DNA from: Methylobacterium variabile
GTDB taxonomy: Bacteria; Pseudomonadota; Alphaproteobacteria; Rhizobiales; Beijerinckiaceae
Direction: 5' to 3'
Assembly: GCF_001043975.1 (NCBI RefSeq)
Contig: NZ_LABY01000098.1
Span: 1 to 33,891, forward strand
Length of the DNA stretch: 33,891 bases
The notes under the pieces were generated by a model. It made no database searches and was not told the DNA's origin. It was given only the letters and a program-made list of their open reading frames with translations. The translations under genes were made by a program, and so were the position numbers. Below, one piece after another: positions 26,169-33,891 of this stretch. Every line of letters begins with the position of its first letter. Position 1 is the stretch's first letter.

Positions 26169-28523
26169 TCAGATGACGCGGAGGTTGGACGCCAAGTCGC
26201 CCGTCACCACCAGGGCGAAGTCCTGGGGCGGCTCGAGCAGCGTGCTGGCCGTGACGGCGACGCGGTACGTGCCCGGCCGGGGTCTCGGGATGCGGACGAC
26301 GAGCACATTGTTGTTCGGGTCGGCGAGCAGGCCGGCGATCCGGAGCGTGGAGGCGGCCTGCGCGTTGCCGGGATACTTTCCGCCCCCGCCGTCGTCGACG
26401 AGCAGGACGGCCCTGTTCTGGACGCTGCGGGCGGGCGGGTCGGTCCAGGTCAGGCAGAGGTTGAGCGGGCGCCCGCCGTTGACATCCACCTCGAAGAGGC
26501 GCCGGTCCCCGGACTGCGCCAGCCCGCGCCTCGTCTTCCACGTGTCCTCGAAGTGGAGTTCGAAGCCCGACTGGCCCGGGACGGGAAGCGTGTTCGCCAT
26601 GTCGATGCGGCCGAAGCCCCGGTGGAAGTTCGGCGTGCCCTCCAGAGGTGCGACGGCATCGTCGCCGGGCATCCAGGACGCGCCGTTGATCAGCGTCGCC
26701 TTGAGGAGCGCGGCGCTCGGCTCGGGCCAGCCCCGGAACCGCACGTAGTATTCCCGCACGAGCGCGGCGCAACCGGAGACGTAGGGGGCGGCCATGCTCG
26801 TGCCGCCCATGAAGGCGTAGCGGGCGTTGCCCGGGTAGGGTCCCCAGAACTTGCGCAAGGGCGCCTGCGAGGACCGCGCCGCCACGACGTCGGTGCCGGG
26901 CGCGACGACGTCCGGCTTGACGCGGTGGTCGTCGCACGGTCCGCGGCTGCTGAAGGCCGCGAGGCAGTCGGCGTTCCCGGATACCGTCTGCCTGCCGATC
27001 GGTGGTTTAGGGTAACGGTCGGCCCAGACGTCCTTCCACGTCAGGCTCGCGTACCCTCCGGACCGGCGGTCGCTGCGGCTCGCGCCGACCGTGAGGGCGT
27101 TCTTCGAGGTGGCTGGCGCCGCCACCGATGGCCAGTCCACGAACCCCTTTTTCGCGTTGAGCCTGGTCCCTGGCGCCCGCGCGACGGCAATGCCGTCGTT
27201 CCCCGCGGCGATGACCACCAGCATGTCGGGGTTGTGCGCGACGAACTCGTCGATCTGCAGCGAACTCACGGAGTAGCCCGCGTAGGCGAACGCGCCCCAG
27301 CTGTTGTTGTGGATGCGGGCGCCCGCGTCGTAGGCTTCCCGGAGAAGGTTGCCCAGGTCCGTCGGCAACCCGCCCAGCCGCCCGTTGACGTCGAGGATCG
27401 ACTGGAACACGAGCTCCGCCTTGGGCGCGGCCCCCCTCACCTCCCCGTCCGATGTGGCCCCGTCGCCCAGCAGGCAGCCCGCGACGTGGGTGCCGTGACC
27501 TTCCGGGTCGCTGTGGTCGCCCGGCCGGCCAAGGGCGACGACGGCCCTGACCCGCCCTGCGAAGTCGGGGTGGGTGTCGTCGAGGCCGGTGTCGGCGACA
27601 CCGACCACCTGACCCTGCCCCTCCAGGCCGAGCGCCGGGTCGGCCATCTGGTCGATCCCGAGTATGCGGCGGCAGCACTGGTCGAAGAGGCGCGGCGGAA
27701 GGAGTTCCTCCACGACGGCGACCTCCGGCAGCCTCGCGAGGTCCCTCACGTCGCGCCCACGCTCCGGCAGACCGACGCGAACGACGCCGCCATCGATGGA
27801 GAGAGGAGAGCGCTCGCGCTTGCGGAGCCACTCGACCACTTGGTCGACGTCTTCCGCGCGGTGCGTGCGTACGGCGTAGATGCAGGTCCGCCGGGTGGCC
27901 GGGTCCGATCGCCTCGGCTGCGCCGGCGGCGGGTCGCGCAGGGTATCCTTGTCGGTGTAGCGCCTGAGCCAGTCGACGAAGGGCAGGGCCGCCAGCGCAT
28001 CGATCTCGTTCGGCGCCAGCCGCACCGTGTACTTGCTGGAGCTCAGCCTCTCGTTGAGCTTGATCCCCGCTGCCAGCAACTCCTCGCGCCTGGCCTCGGT
28101 GAGCGGACCGTGAAGCCGCACGATGTAGAACTGCGGTTTCGCAGGGTCGCGCCACACCACCTTGTCGCCGGGAGACTTCCCGCGTGCCGCGACCGGGAGG
28201 CTGCGCGGCCGACGGGTGGCCTTCCGCGGCGCTGCGGCTGCCCCCGCGCCGCCCCGCCCGACCGCCATCGCCATCGGGGCGAGTTCCGGCGATGCCGAGG
28301 GCTGCATCGCGATCGGCACCCTGCTCATCCGGCCGACCTTCTCGATCGGCGCCACGACCAGGCCCTTGGACGTCAGGTCCGGAATGTGCTTCTCGTCGAC
28401 CAAGCCGAGCACGTAGCCGTCGGTCCATTCGGCGTCGCGGATCAGGTTCCGCTCCTCGAGCAGCCGCGCGTCCTCCCGCTCGGCCTCGTGCATGTAGTAG
28501 GCCTTCACCCGATACTGGGCCAC
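26169..28523 (-). CDS. Large S8 subtilase with three putative inhibitor-like N-terminal domains
   Basis: 784 residues from GTG 28523, chosen because GGGAGGA lies about six bases upstream. The catalytic domain (about 285-645) has D311 (VADTGLDDTH), H343 (EGHGTHVAG), N442 (AAGND) and S576 (GGTSMAAP). Residues 650-784 form a beta-sandwich resembling P-domain/PPC tails of subtilases. The first 280 residues contain three stretches with the same strand-helix-strand-strand-helix-strand rhythm: 1-63 (AQYRVKAYYMHEA), 131-190 (QFYIVRLHGPLTEARREELL) and 211-280 (RTCIYAVRTHRAEDVDQVVE), each like an I9 propeptide. The first two are separated by an Ala/Arg/Pro-rich linker. No signal peptide is visible, so it may work in the cytoplasm. 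First gene of the protease/MBL operon. Confidence 0.9.
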   Translation of the reverse strand: MAQYRVKAYYMHEAEREDARLLEERNLIRDAEWTDGYVLGLVDEKHIPDLTSKGLVVAPIEKVGRMSRVPIAMQPSASPELAPMAMAVGRGGAGAAAAPRKATRRPRSLPVAARGKSPGDKVVWRDPAKPQFYIVRLHGPLTEARREELLAAGIKLNERLSSSKYTVRLAPNEIDALAALPFVDWLRRYTDKDTLRDPPPAQPRRSDPATRRTCIYAVRTHRAEDVDQVVEWLRKRERSPLSIDGGVVRVGLPERGRDVRDLARLPEVAVVEELLPPRLFDQCCRRILGIDQMADPALGLEGQGQVVGVADTGLDDTHPDFAGRVRAVVALGRPGDHSDPEGHGTHVAGCLLGDGATSDGEVRGAAPKAELVFQSILDVNGRLGGLPTDLGNLLREAYDAGARIHNNSWGAFAYAGYSVSSLQIDEFVAHNPDMLVVIAAGNDGIAVARAPGTRLNAKKGFVDWPSVAAPATSKNALTVGASRSDRRSGGYASLTWKDVWADRYPKPPIGRQTVSGNADCLAAFSSRGPCDDHRVKPDVVAPGTDVVAARSSQAPLRKFWGPYPGNARYAFMGGTSMAAPYVSGCAALVREYYVRFRGWPEPSAALLKATLINGASWMPGDDAVAPLEGTPNFHRGFGRIDMANTLPVPGQSGFELHFEDTWKTRRGLAQSGDRRLFEVDVNGGRPLNLCLTWTDPPARSVQNRAVLLVDDGGGGKYPGNAQAASTLRIAGLLADPNNNVLVVRIPRPRPGTYRVAVTASTLLEPPQDFALVVTGDLASNLRVI

Positions 28524-29131
28524 GTCCGTCCTCCCTCGACGACGCGCGACCTCCTCGCCGCCGCGGCGCCGCCGCACGGAGGCGCCGCCCCGCCGGGCGG
28601 CCCACGTACCCTGGCACGTCCATCGCCGAGTGCGAAGTCGAAATTGCGACCCGCAGCGCTTTCATTGTCGGTCGTCCATCGGTACGGGGCTCGCCCGCGC
28701 GCCGTACGTCACGGATCGATTGTCGACGCGCCTTGTTTTGGCATGCGGTATGCCCAGTTGCACTAGTGCAAGATTCTTTTTCCCTTCTGCCTTGAAGCCG
28801 CGAGTTCATATGCATTGTTGAAGCCGGGTGGATTGCATCCAGCTCATGTAGATACGCAAATTGTTCCAATTATTAACTGTGAAGATGCAGAGATAGTATG
28901 AAGAAAATAAATGTAAAATATTGATTAATCTGCACATTTCCCTGGATCGTGTCTTCCTTCATTGCCAAATGGTCTTGAAAAGCAGTTTGCACGTCAAATC
29001 CACGATCCGCCTAGGGCAAGGCATGCCGTCCCAGGTCAGGCAATCGTGGGCAGGAAGTGCCGTCACGGGGCGGGCAGCCACGCGGGACCGTCCCGGGCGG
29101 CGCTCGCACAGGCGCGGATGCCTGCCGTGGC
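28524..29131. other. Gene-poor gap with an AT-rich core, upstream of the protease operon
   Basis: 608 bases without a supportable gene. About 28780-28990 is markedly AT-rich (for example TTGTTCCAATTATTAACTG and GAAGAAAATAAATGTAAAAT), unlike everything around it. It should contain the promoter of the minus-strand protease operon. The AT-rich part is a likely target for xenogeneic silencers such as MucR or H-NS-like proteins. I see no repeat or RNA gene in it. Confidence 0.5.
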
Positions 29132-30379
29132 TCAGCCCAGCGGGGTGTCTTCGAAGGGCCATCTCGGCACCTCGTCCTCGGCAAGTTCCTGGCCCTTGAG
29201 GTGCTTGCGCACACACCGATCGCATATGAGGTAGCCCCAGTTCACGAGGCTCTTCGACGCCGTCTCACCCAGGTCCGAGAGCCTCGTCGGGATCGCCGCC
29301 AGCGCCTTGACGCGCACGGGGTCGCACGGAAGGTCGCCCGGGCCGGACGCGGGCGGCGGCCGCGTGTCGATGCCCCAGTAGGCTCCCAGGCGCTCGTATG
29401 GGAGCAGCGGATCCTGGGCGAATCGGCCGGCCTCGAACGCCTGCCTGCCCGCGGCGAACCGCGCGATCAGATCGCGCCGGCGCAGAGCCCTGACTTGATT
29501 GTCCGTCAGGTCGAGGATGCGCCGAAGATGCCTGACCCAGTCGCCCGGCACGCGGGGCTTTCTCGCGAAAGGCGCCCCGCCGTCGCTGACCAGGAGCGTC
29601 GTATAGCGCTTCACGATCGGTTCGAGGCCGTGGTTGTCGTAGACGCCGTCGGTGAGCAGCACGGCGGCGCGGAGCGCCGCGACCTCCGCCCGACCATGGC
29701 CCTTGACCTCGCGCCCCGGCCAGTCCTCGAAAGCGCCGGAGTCGAGCTCCAGCCTCAACGGCGACAGGATCGGCGGGAACGCCGAGGAGGCGGCGATGGC
29801 CTCTGCGAGTCGGATCGCTTGACGCTTCGGCGTCACGAAACCCAGTACGTAGTCCCCGCTGTAGCGCTTGGAGAAGCGCCAGAGGGCGCCGGTCTGCAGG
29901 TTGGTGGCGCAGAACACGAAGCGGGGCGAGTCGGGAAGGGCGGCGAGCGTGGCGCCGAGGAAGAGGGCGCCATCGTAACTGGCAGCGACCTGCTTTGCCG
30001 CCGAGGTGAAGGGCAGCAAGCCCGCGATCGCATCCCTGACGTCGATGCTGCGTCGCGAGAACGCGTAGAGCGGTTGCACGATCTCGCCGAAGAAATGTTC
30101 GAAGCGGCCCTCCCGGTCGCGCCGCAGCGTCCGCCACTTGTAGCCGAGCAGGCCGGCCGTGATGGATCCGCCGGATACGCTGGCGACACGGTCCACGCGC
30201 GTCAGCAGGCCGAGTTCATTCAGGCGCTGGAGCGCGCCCGCGTGGAACAACATGGCGCGGAATCCCCCGCCCGAAAGGGCGAGGCCGATTCCCCGTTCCA
30301 GGCGGCCCCCTTCCCAGGAGAATTCCGCAGCAGCCACGGCCTCGTCAGACACGACGGCTTCGTTGGCGGCGACCGACAT
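29132..30379 (-). CDS. Patatin-like phospholipase
   Basis: 415 residues; ATG 30379 with GGAGG seven bases upstream. The patatin catalytic elements are present: oxyanion loop SGGGFRAM (36-43), nucleophile S69 in ASVSGGSITA and the dyad Asp D244 in LLTDGVYDN. The nucleophile elbow reads S-x-S-x-G rather than G-x-S-x-G, a variant known in active members. The C-terminal 100 residues contain a CDRC pair (LICDRCVRKHL). The enzyme should hydrolyse membrane phospholipids and has no signal peptide or membrane helix. Patatins are CBASS effectors (CapV) and toxins elsewhere; here it lies about 7 kb from the cyclase operon on the opposite strand, so any link is speculative. Confidence 0.9.
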   Translation of the reverse strand: MSVAANEAVVSDEAVAAAEFSWEGGRLERGIGLALSGGGFRAMLFHAGALQRLNELGLLTRVDRVASVSGGSITAGLLGYKWRTLRRDREGRFEHFFGEIVQPLYAFSRRSIDVRDAIAGLLPFTSAAKQVAASYDGALFLGATLAALPDSPRFVFCATNLQTGALWRFSKRYSGDYVLGFVTPKRQAIRLAEAIAASSAFPPILSPLRLELDSGAFEDWPGREVKGHGRAEVAALRAAVLLTDGVYDNHGLEPIVKRYTTLLVSDGGAPFARKPRVPGDWVRHLRRILDLTDNQVRALRRRDLIARFAAGRQAFEAGRFAQDPLLPYERLGAYWGIDTRPPPASGPGDLPCDPVRVKALAAIPTRLSDLGETASKSLVNWGYLICDRCVRKHLKGQELAEDEVPRWPFEDTPLG

Positions 30380-30635
30380 CGTTCACCCTCCATCGGCGCC
30401 CTCAGCGGGCCTCCCGGCCGTACGGCGAAGGATCGTCGGGTGCAAATCAAGGCGGCGAGAGCCCCGACCGGCCCGCTCGATCCCGGGGCCCGCACGGCGG
30501 CCGACCCTGCTCCTCCCGGCCCATGATGGGCCTTGCACGCAGACCGGACGCGTCGGCACCTACCTCTCCGAGTGGCCGGTTCCCGCCCCGATCGTCGCCC
30601 GGGAACGTGCCCGAAGGGTAAGCCTGAACAGGGGG

Positions 30636-30938
30636 ATGGGAGAAAGGCGCGGTTCAGGCCCGGAACATGCCGCTGTGACGCGCCGGGATGCCGAGCCTCA
30701 GACGCATCGCCCGCCCGGCGAGTTGCTCGACTTGAATCGGTCCGGCGGCGGTTCGCCGGACGCCGTCGCGAGACTCGCGCTCCATTACCGTGCCTGGACC
30801 GACAAGGGGATCGAGCTTCTGGTCGCGCTACGGACCGAGCTCTCGCGGATAGCCGAAGAGTGCGGCCGCGCTGTGCCGGGCGTGAGCCGCGCCGTCGAGG
30901 TTTTCTCGGACCGCGGTCCGCTCGACGACGTCACGTGA
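30636..30938 (+). CDS. Hypothetical 100-residue protein
   Basis: ATG 30636. The frame shows strong G/C third-position bias and the second half looks like one or two amphipathic helices (ARLALHYRAWTDKGIELLVA, then ELSRIAEECGRAV). No family is recognised. The ribosome binding site is poor because GGGGG touches the ATG, and the reverse strand is also open here, so the call is weak. It is divergent from the patatin gene. Confidence 0.35.
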   Translation: MGERRGSGPEHAAVTRRDAEPQTHRPPGELLDLNRSGGGSPDAVARLALHYRAWTDKGIELLVALRTELSRIAEECGRAVPGVSRAVEVFSDRGPLDDVT

Positions 30939-31998
30939 TGCGAAGCGGTCGCCGCCTGTACCCTGACGCAATCTCTGCCCTGCAGCCCCGGGCAGGAACG
31001 CACCCTTTCCACGCCCGGATCGGCGCGGGATGTCCACGAGATGGTAGCCAGCCAGCAAGGGGTCCGGCATCGGGGCGAGGGAAGCGCCCCCGCTGTACGG
31101 TCGCGATGCCGATCGCGAGGCGCGGGCAAAGCCCAGCACGCCCACCACGACCGCAGGCGGATTCCGCTCCGTTTGGCCGACGAAGGAGCGGCCGAGTTCG
31201 GTGAGGTCGGACCGGGACGCCCGCGGCGTCGCCACCAATGAGCTTCGACGAGGCGAATGGATGCCGGCCATCGTGGACTAGCGCTGCGCGAACTTGCGGA
31301 CGCGGGACGCCAGCTGGGATCGTCAGGGCAAGCGTCCTCTCGGCTTCAGCCGCTTCGAAAGCGGAGCAGAGGCATATCGAGCCCTGCGAAGGTTCACCGT
31401 GCAGTTTTCAGGTTCGCACCCAGGCGCTGCAGGGCCAAGCTGGCTTCGAAGGGGAGCGGATTGACCGCGCTCGTCCTGTTTTTCATCGCAGATGTCGCTC
31501 AAAGCCGATGGTAAGGGCGTTCATGTTGCTTATAGAAAACATCGATTCAGGTGCCAAACAACCGTCGATCAACTGTCGCCCACAAGTGACGTTGATCCTC
31601 ATACGGTTGCTTATGGACGACATGTGAAGCCTCTGCGGTTCTCCCGTGCAACTGACGGGCCAAGCTGGGTTCGCCGAACTCGGTTGCCGCCTACGCCACC
31701 AGCGCAGCCTCCTCCAGCAGGCCCTGACGCGCGGGTTCAGGCTCGATCTGAACCAGCGTACCGTCCTCAAGCGACTGATCGTCGTGGACGGCGTCTCGAC
31801 GTGAGCGGTGCGCCATGGACAGCCGCCACCGATCGCGACACCGGGAAAGGGATGAACTCGGCGTCGCAGCAGCCTGTCGAGTAGCTTTCGGCTACCGTCG
31901 TCGTGCATCCAAGCCCAGGCATTCGCGTTACTGCTTCTGCCCGATCTGCCCTGGCACTCGACAGGAGCGGCTCCGATCACGAGGAATGTTCCGTCCAC
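30939..31998. other. About 1 kb without a supportable gene
   Basis: Several frames are open on both strands but none shows a recognisable family, good start or consistent codon use. A short diverged direct repeat (GGGCCAAGCTGG[C/G]TTCG at 31432-31448 and 31657-31673) and a frame ending at 31803 with coding-like character (RGFRLDLNQRTVLKRLIVVD) suggest decayed gene remnants. I cannot name their origin. Confidence 0.45.
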
Positions 31999-32889
31999 AT
32001 GGAGCGTGATTGCGTCATCATCGGCATCCACGGCCTGGCCAACAAGCCGCCGGTCGACGAGAAGACGCGGTGGTGGAAGGCCGCCATCGCCGAGGGCCTC
32101 ACCCGCAACGAGGGGCTTACGGTCCCGGAGTTCCTCTTCGAACTCGTCTACTGGGCTGACCTGCGCTACGACGCCCCGCTGTCGGAGGACAGCAATCGCG
32201 AGCCGTATCGCCCCTACGACGGTGCCGGGCCGCTGCCTGGAGGAGACGAGGCACCCGCGATCACCGCCGAGGACTTCCTGGCGCCGCTGTACACGGGCAT
32301 CGACTGCCTGGAGGAGGCGACAGGCATCACCGTCGTGGATGACGTGATCTTGGAGCATCGCTTCGATGACCTTTGGCACTATCACGTCGAGCGGCGTTTC
32401 GCCCGGCAGGTTCGGGCTCGGCTGACCGCGCGTCTACGGGCGTTCCGGGCCTACCGTATCCTGCTCGTCGCGCACTCCATGGGCTCGGTCATCGCCTACG
32501 ACGTGCTGCGGCTGCTGGAGCGCGAAGATCCATCGCTTCGGATCGAGCACCTCGTCACAGCGGGCTCGCCTCTGGGCCTCGCCAACGTGAAGCTCAAGTT
32601 CGAGGCCGAGCATGGAGCACTGCGGGTGCCGAACAACGTCTCGGCATGGACGAACCTCGCCGACGGCGAGGACGTCGTCGCCATCATGGGGACCCTGAAT
32701 GCGGATTACGGGCCGAGCAAGGCCGGCGTGCATATAGTCGACAGGCGGGTGGTGAACGAATATCGTCGGCCCGACGGCGAGCCGAACCACCACAAGTCCT
32801 ACGGTTATCTGCGAACTCCGGAGTTTTCGCGCGCCTGCGCACGCGCCGTCCCTGCGGCCATTGCGGTTCCCGCCGCACAACCTGTCTAG
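31999..32889 (+). CDS. Alpha/beta hydrolase (lipase/esterase-like)
   Basis: 296 residues. It opens with the typical first strand and oxyanion motif CVIIGIHGLANK (5-16). The nucleophile elbow is VAHSMGSVIAYD with S160, and a late HHKSYGYL (264-271) offers the catalytic His. Between them a large insertion (about 45-130), rich in D/E and aromatic residues, forms a lid or cap. Fold and catalysis are clear, but the substrate is not: members with this HGLANK start are annotated only as hydrolases. ATG 31999 has a GAGGA far upstream (about 14 bases), so the start is moderately secure. No signal peptide. No close neighbour on the same strand, so no operon partner can be named. Confidence 0.8.
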   Translation: MERDCVIIGIHGLANKPPVDEKTRWWKAAIAEGLTRNEGLTVPEFLFELVYWADLRYDAPLSEDSNREPYRPYDGAGPLPGGDEAPAITAEDFLAPLYTGIDCLEEATGITVVDDVILEHRFDDLWHYHVERRFARQVRARLTARLRAFRAYRILLVAHSMGSVIAYDVLRLLEREDPSLRIEHLVTAGSPLGLANVKLKFEAEHGALRVPNNVSAWTNLADGEDVVAIMGTLNADYGPSKAGVHIVDRRVVNEYRRPDGEPNHHKSYGYLRTPEFSRACARAVPAAIAVPAAQPV

Positions 32890-33458
32890 AGCCACGCTGC
32901 CGAACAGGCCCTCGCTGAACGTGTGTGGGCTGGAGGGACACTTTTGACATCCTGGATCATGATGCGTTCTGCACCTCGATCCGGAGAATGCCCAAAACCC
33001 CTGCCCGGTCCGCCCAGTTCGCCAGCAGCATTGAGAGCGGACCAGCATCGGCGCGGCGTATACTGGCGACCATCGCTCGAAAGCCGCGTTGCCCTGATCT
33101 GTCCATCACGTGGCGATGTCTGCGACCTGCTTGCCATGCAAACGGAACTGGTGAGGATATAAACAACAATCGGTGACCACTCCGAACATGCGAATCTTAA
33201 TATTGGCTGCCGGCAATGCCGAAAGACCGGATTGTACCATCGGCACAGCTCTGCATTGAGACCCCATCATATCTGCGCCCTCGACGTCCGCTGCTCGACT
33301 CAATAAGCAGAATCATACCCCCTCAAGTCATCCACCTCACGCAACGGTGATGCTGGGAGCTGGAACTCTTCCGTAGTTCGGCTCGTACCACAGGCCGTCG
33401 CGGAAGCCCGCAAGTTTCCTACGGCAGATCGTGCAAGATAAGATCAATAGGGCTTCTA
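32890..33458. other. Gap before the MucR-type gene
   Basis: 569 bases with no gene I can support. Composition becomes AT-richer from about 33160 to 33460 (for example ATATAAACAACAATCGGTG), as expected for the control region of a Ros/MucR gene, which usually represses itself through AT-rich sites. No clear terminator or RNA gene is seen. Confidence 0.45.
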
Positions 33459-33869
33459 ATGAGCAACAAGAATACTGCTCCGACCGATCGAATGGCCTTG
33501 GTTGCCAATCTCGTTTCGGCGTATATCTCATACAACAGGCTGCCGGTGAGCGAGATACCGGCCCTGATCAAGAGCGTACACGATCGACTTGACGAGTTGG
33601 CGCGGCCGGCGGCACCTGGGCGGCTTGTTTCTCCAGTGCCGATCAAGCAGACGGTGACGCGAGACTACATTGTGAGCTTAGAAGATGGTCGACAGTACAA
33701 ATCTCTCAAACGTCATCTCGCCACGCGTGGTCTCACGCCTGAGGAGTATCGCCGCAAGTGGGGCTTGCCGCTGGATTATCCAATGGTCGCAGCGAACTAC
33801 TCCGCGCAACGCTCCGAAGTCGCCAAGACCATTGGGCTCGGCGGAAACAGGCGGAAGCGGTCCGTCTGA
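33459..33869 (+). CDS. Ros/MucR family transcriptional regulator lacking two zinc ligands
   Basis: 136 residues. The N-terminal helical oligomerisation part (DRMALVANLVSAYISYNRLP) and the C-terminal DNA-binding part (RQYKSLKRHLATRGLTPEEY, then RRKWGLPLDYPMV) match Ros/MucR proteins, which bind AT-rich DNA and act as global silencers in rhizobia and relatives. In Ros the zinc sits on Cys, Asp, His, His. Here the Cys position is S73 (IVSLEDG), D76 and H86 are kept, and the last His appears as R90. Zinc-free members of the family are known to fold and bind DNA. ATG 33459 has a GGG-type site upstream. The gene ends 22 bases before the window edge. Confidence 0.93.
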   Translation: MSNKNTAPTDRMALVANLVSAYISYNRLPVSEIPALIKSVHDRLDELARPAAPGRLVSPVPIKQTVTRDYIVSLEDGRQYKSLKRHLATRGLTPEEYRRKWGLPLDYPMVAANYSAQRSEVAKTIGLGGNRRKRSV

Positions 33870-33891
33870 TGTAATTACCCACGGGGTGCGC

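Noticed and set aside
30828..31271. 147-codon minus-strand frame
   Set aside because: No family resemblance, no ribosome binding site, and the plus strand is equally open in part; not separable from chance in GC-rich DNA.
31238..31627. 129-codon plus-strand frame
   Set aside because: Codon use is inconsistent and the translation has no domain; at most a decayed remnant.

Overview
The window looks like a chromosomal contig from a high-GC alphaproteobacterium, most likely Methylobacteriaceae (Methylobacterium-like). This rests on the NDUFA12-DUF2155 gene pair, a B12-dependent ribonucleotide reductase (nrdJ), a Ros/MucR-type regulator and strong G/C bias at third codon positions. The assignment is inference from content, not from a search. 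Base 1 appears to be a contig end carrying a snap-back artefact: positions 1-21 and 24-44 are a perfect inverted repeat that replaces the expected thiC sequence.

Region 1 (1-16.6 kb) is ordinary chromosome. It holds the 5' part of thiC on the minus strand with a TPP riboswitch and a hairpin over its ribosome binding site; a small HNH nuclease ending in a 20-bp tandem repeat; an acyltransferase-3 membrane protein; a small membrane protein coupled to a chemotaxis receptor; a class I glutamine amidotransferase; a class A penicillin-binding protein; a two-gene exported TPR-protein operon with a clear promoter; DUF2155 and NDUFA12; and nrdJ behind a pair of candidate NrdR boxes.

Region 2 (about 16.6-33.9 kb) is accessory. 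Base composition and codon use change inside the last ~100 codons of nrdJ, as if a mobile segment entered the gene and supplied a new 3' end. It is followed by a tightly coupled three-gene operon (17285-21895): a protein joining a cyclic-nucleotide-binding domain to a class III nucleotide cyclase, a protein with two cyclase homology domains that may form one composite active site, and an E2-E1 fusion resembling CBASS Cap2. No CD-NTase and no JAB deconjugase are present. A class III cyclase therefore sits where a CBASS system would have its CD-NTase, and this is the best candidate for an undescribed system. An internally deleted IS3-family element lies 25 bp behind the operon and abuts a broken S1/P1 nuclease gene, so the operon's 3' side may have been lost.

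Further on (23230-28523, minus strand) is a protease cluster: a large subtilase with three possible inhibitor-like pre-domains, a ComEC-like metallo-beta-lactamase-fold protein, a membrane-anchored second subtilase, and a 69-residue protein that may be a free-standing propeptide or inhibitor. A patatin-like phospholipase, an alpha/beta hydrolase and a MucR homologue lacking two zinc ligands follow, separated by long gene-poor, partly AT-rich gaps. The mix of signalling, conjugation, protease and lipase genes with IS debris is typical of a defence or conflict island. The antiviral role is inference.
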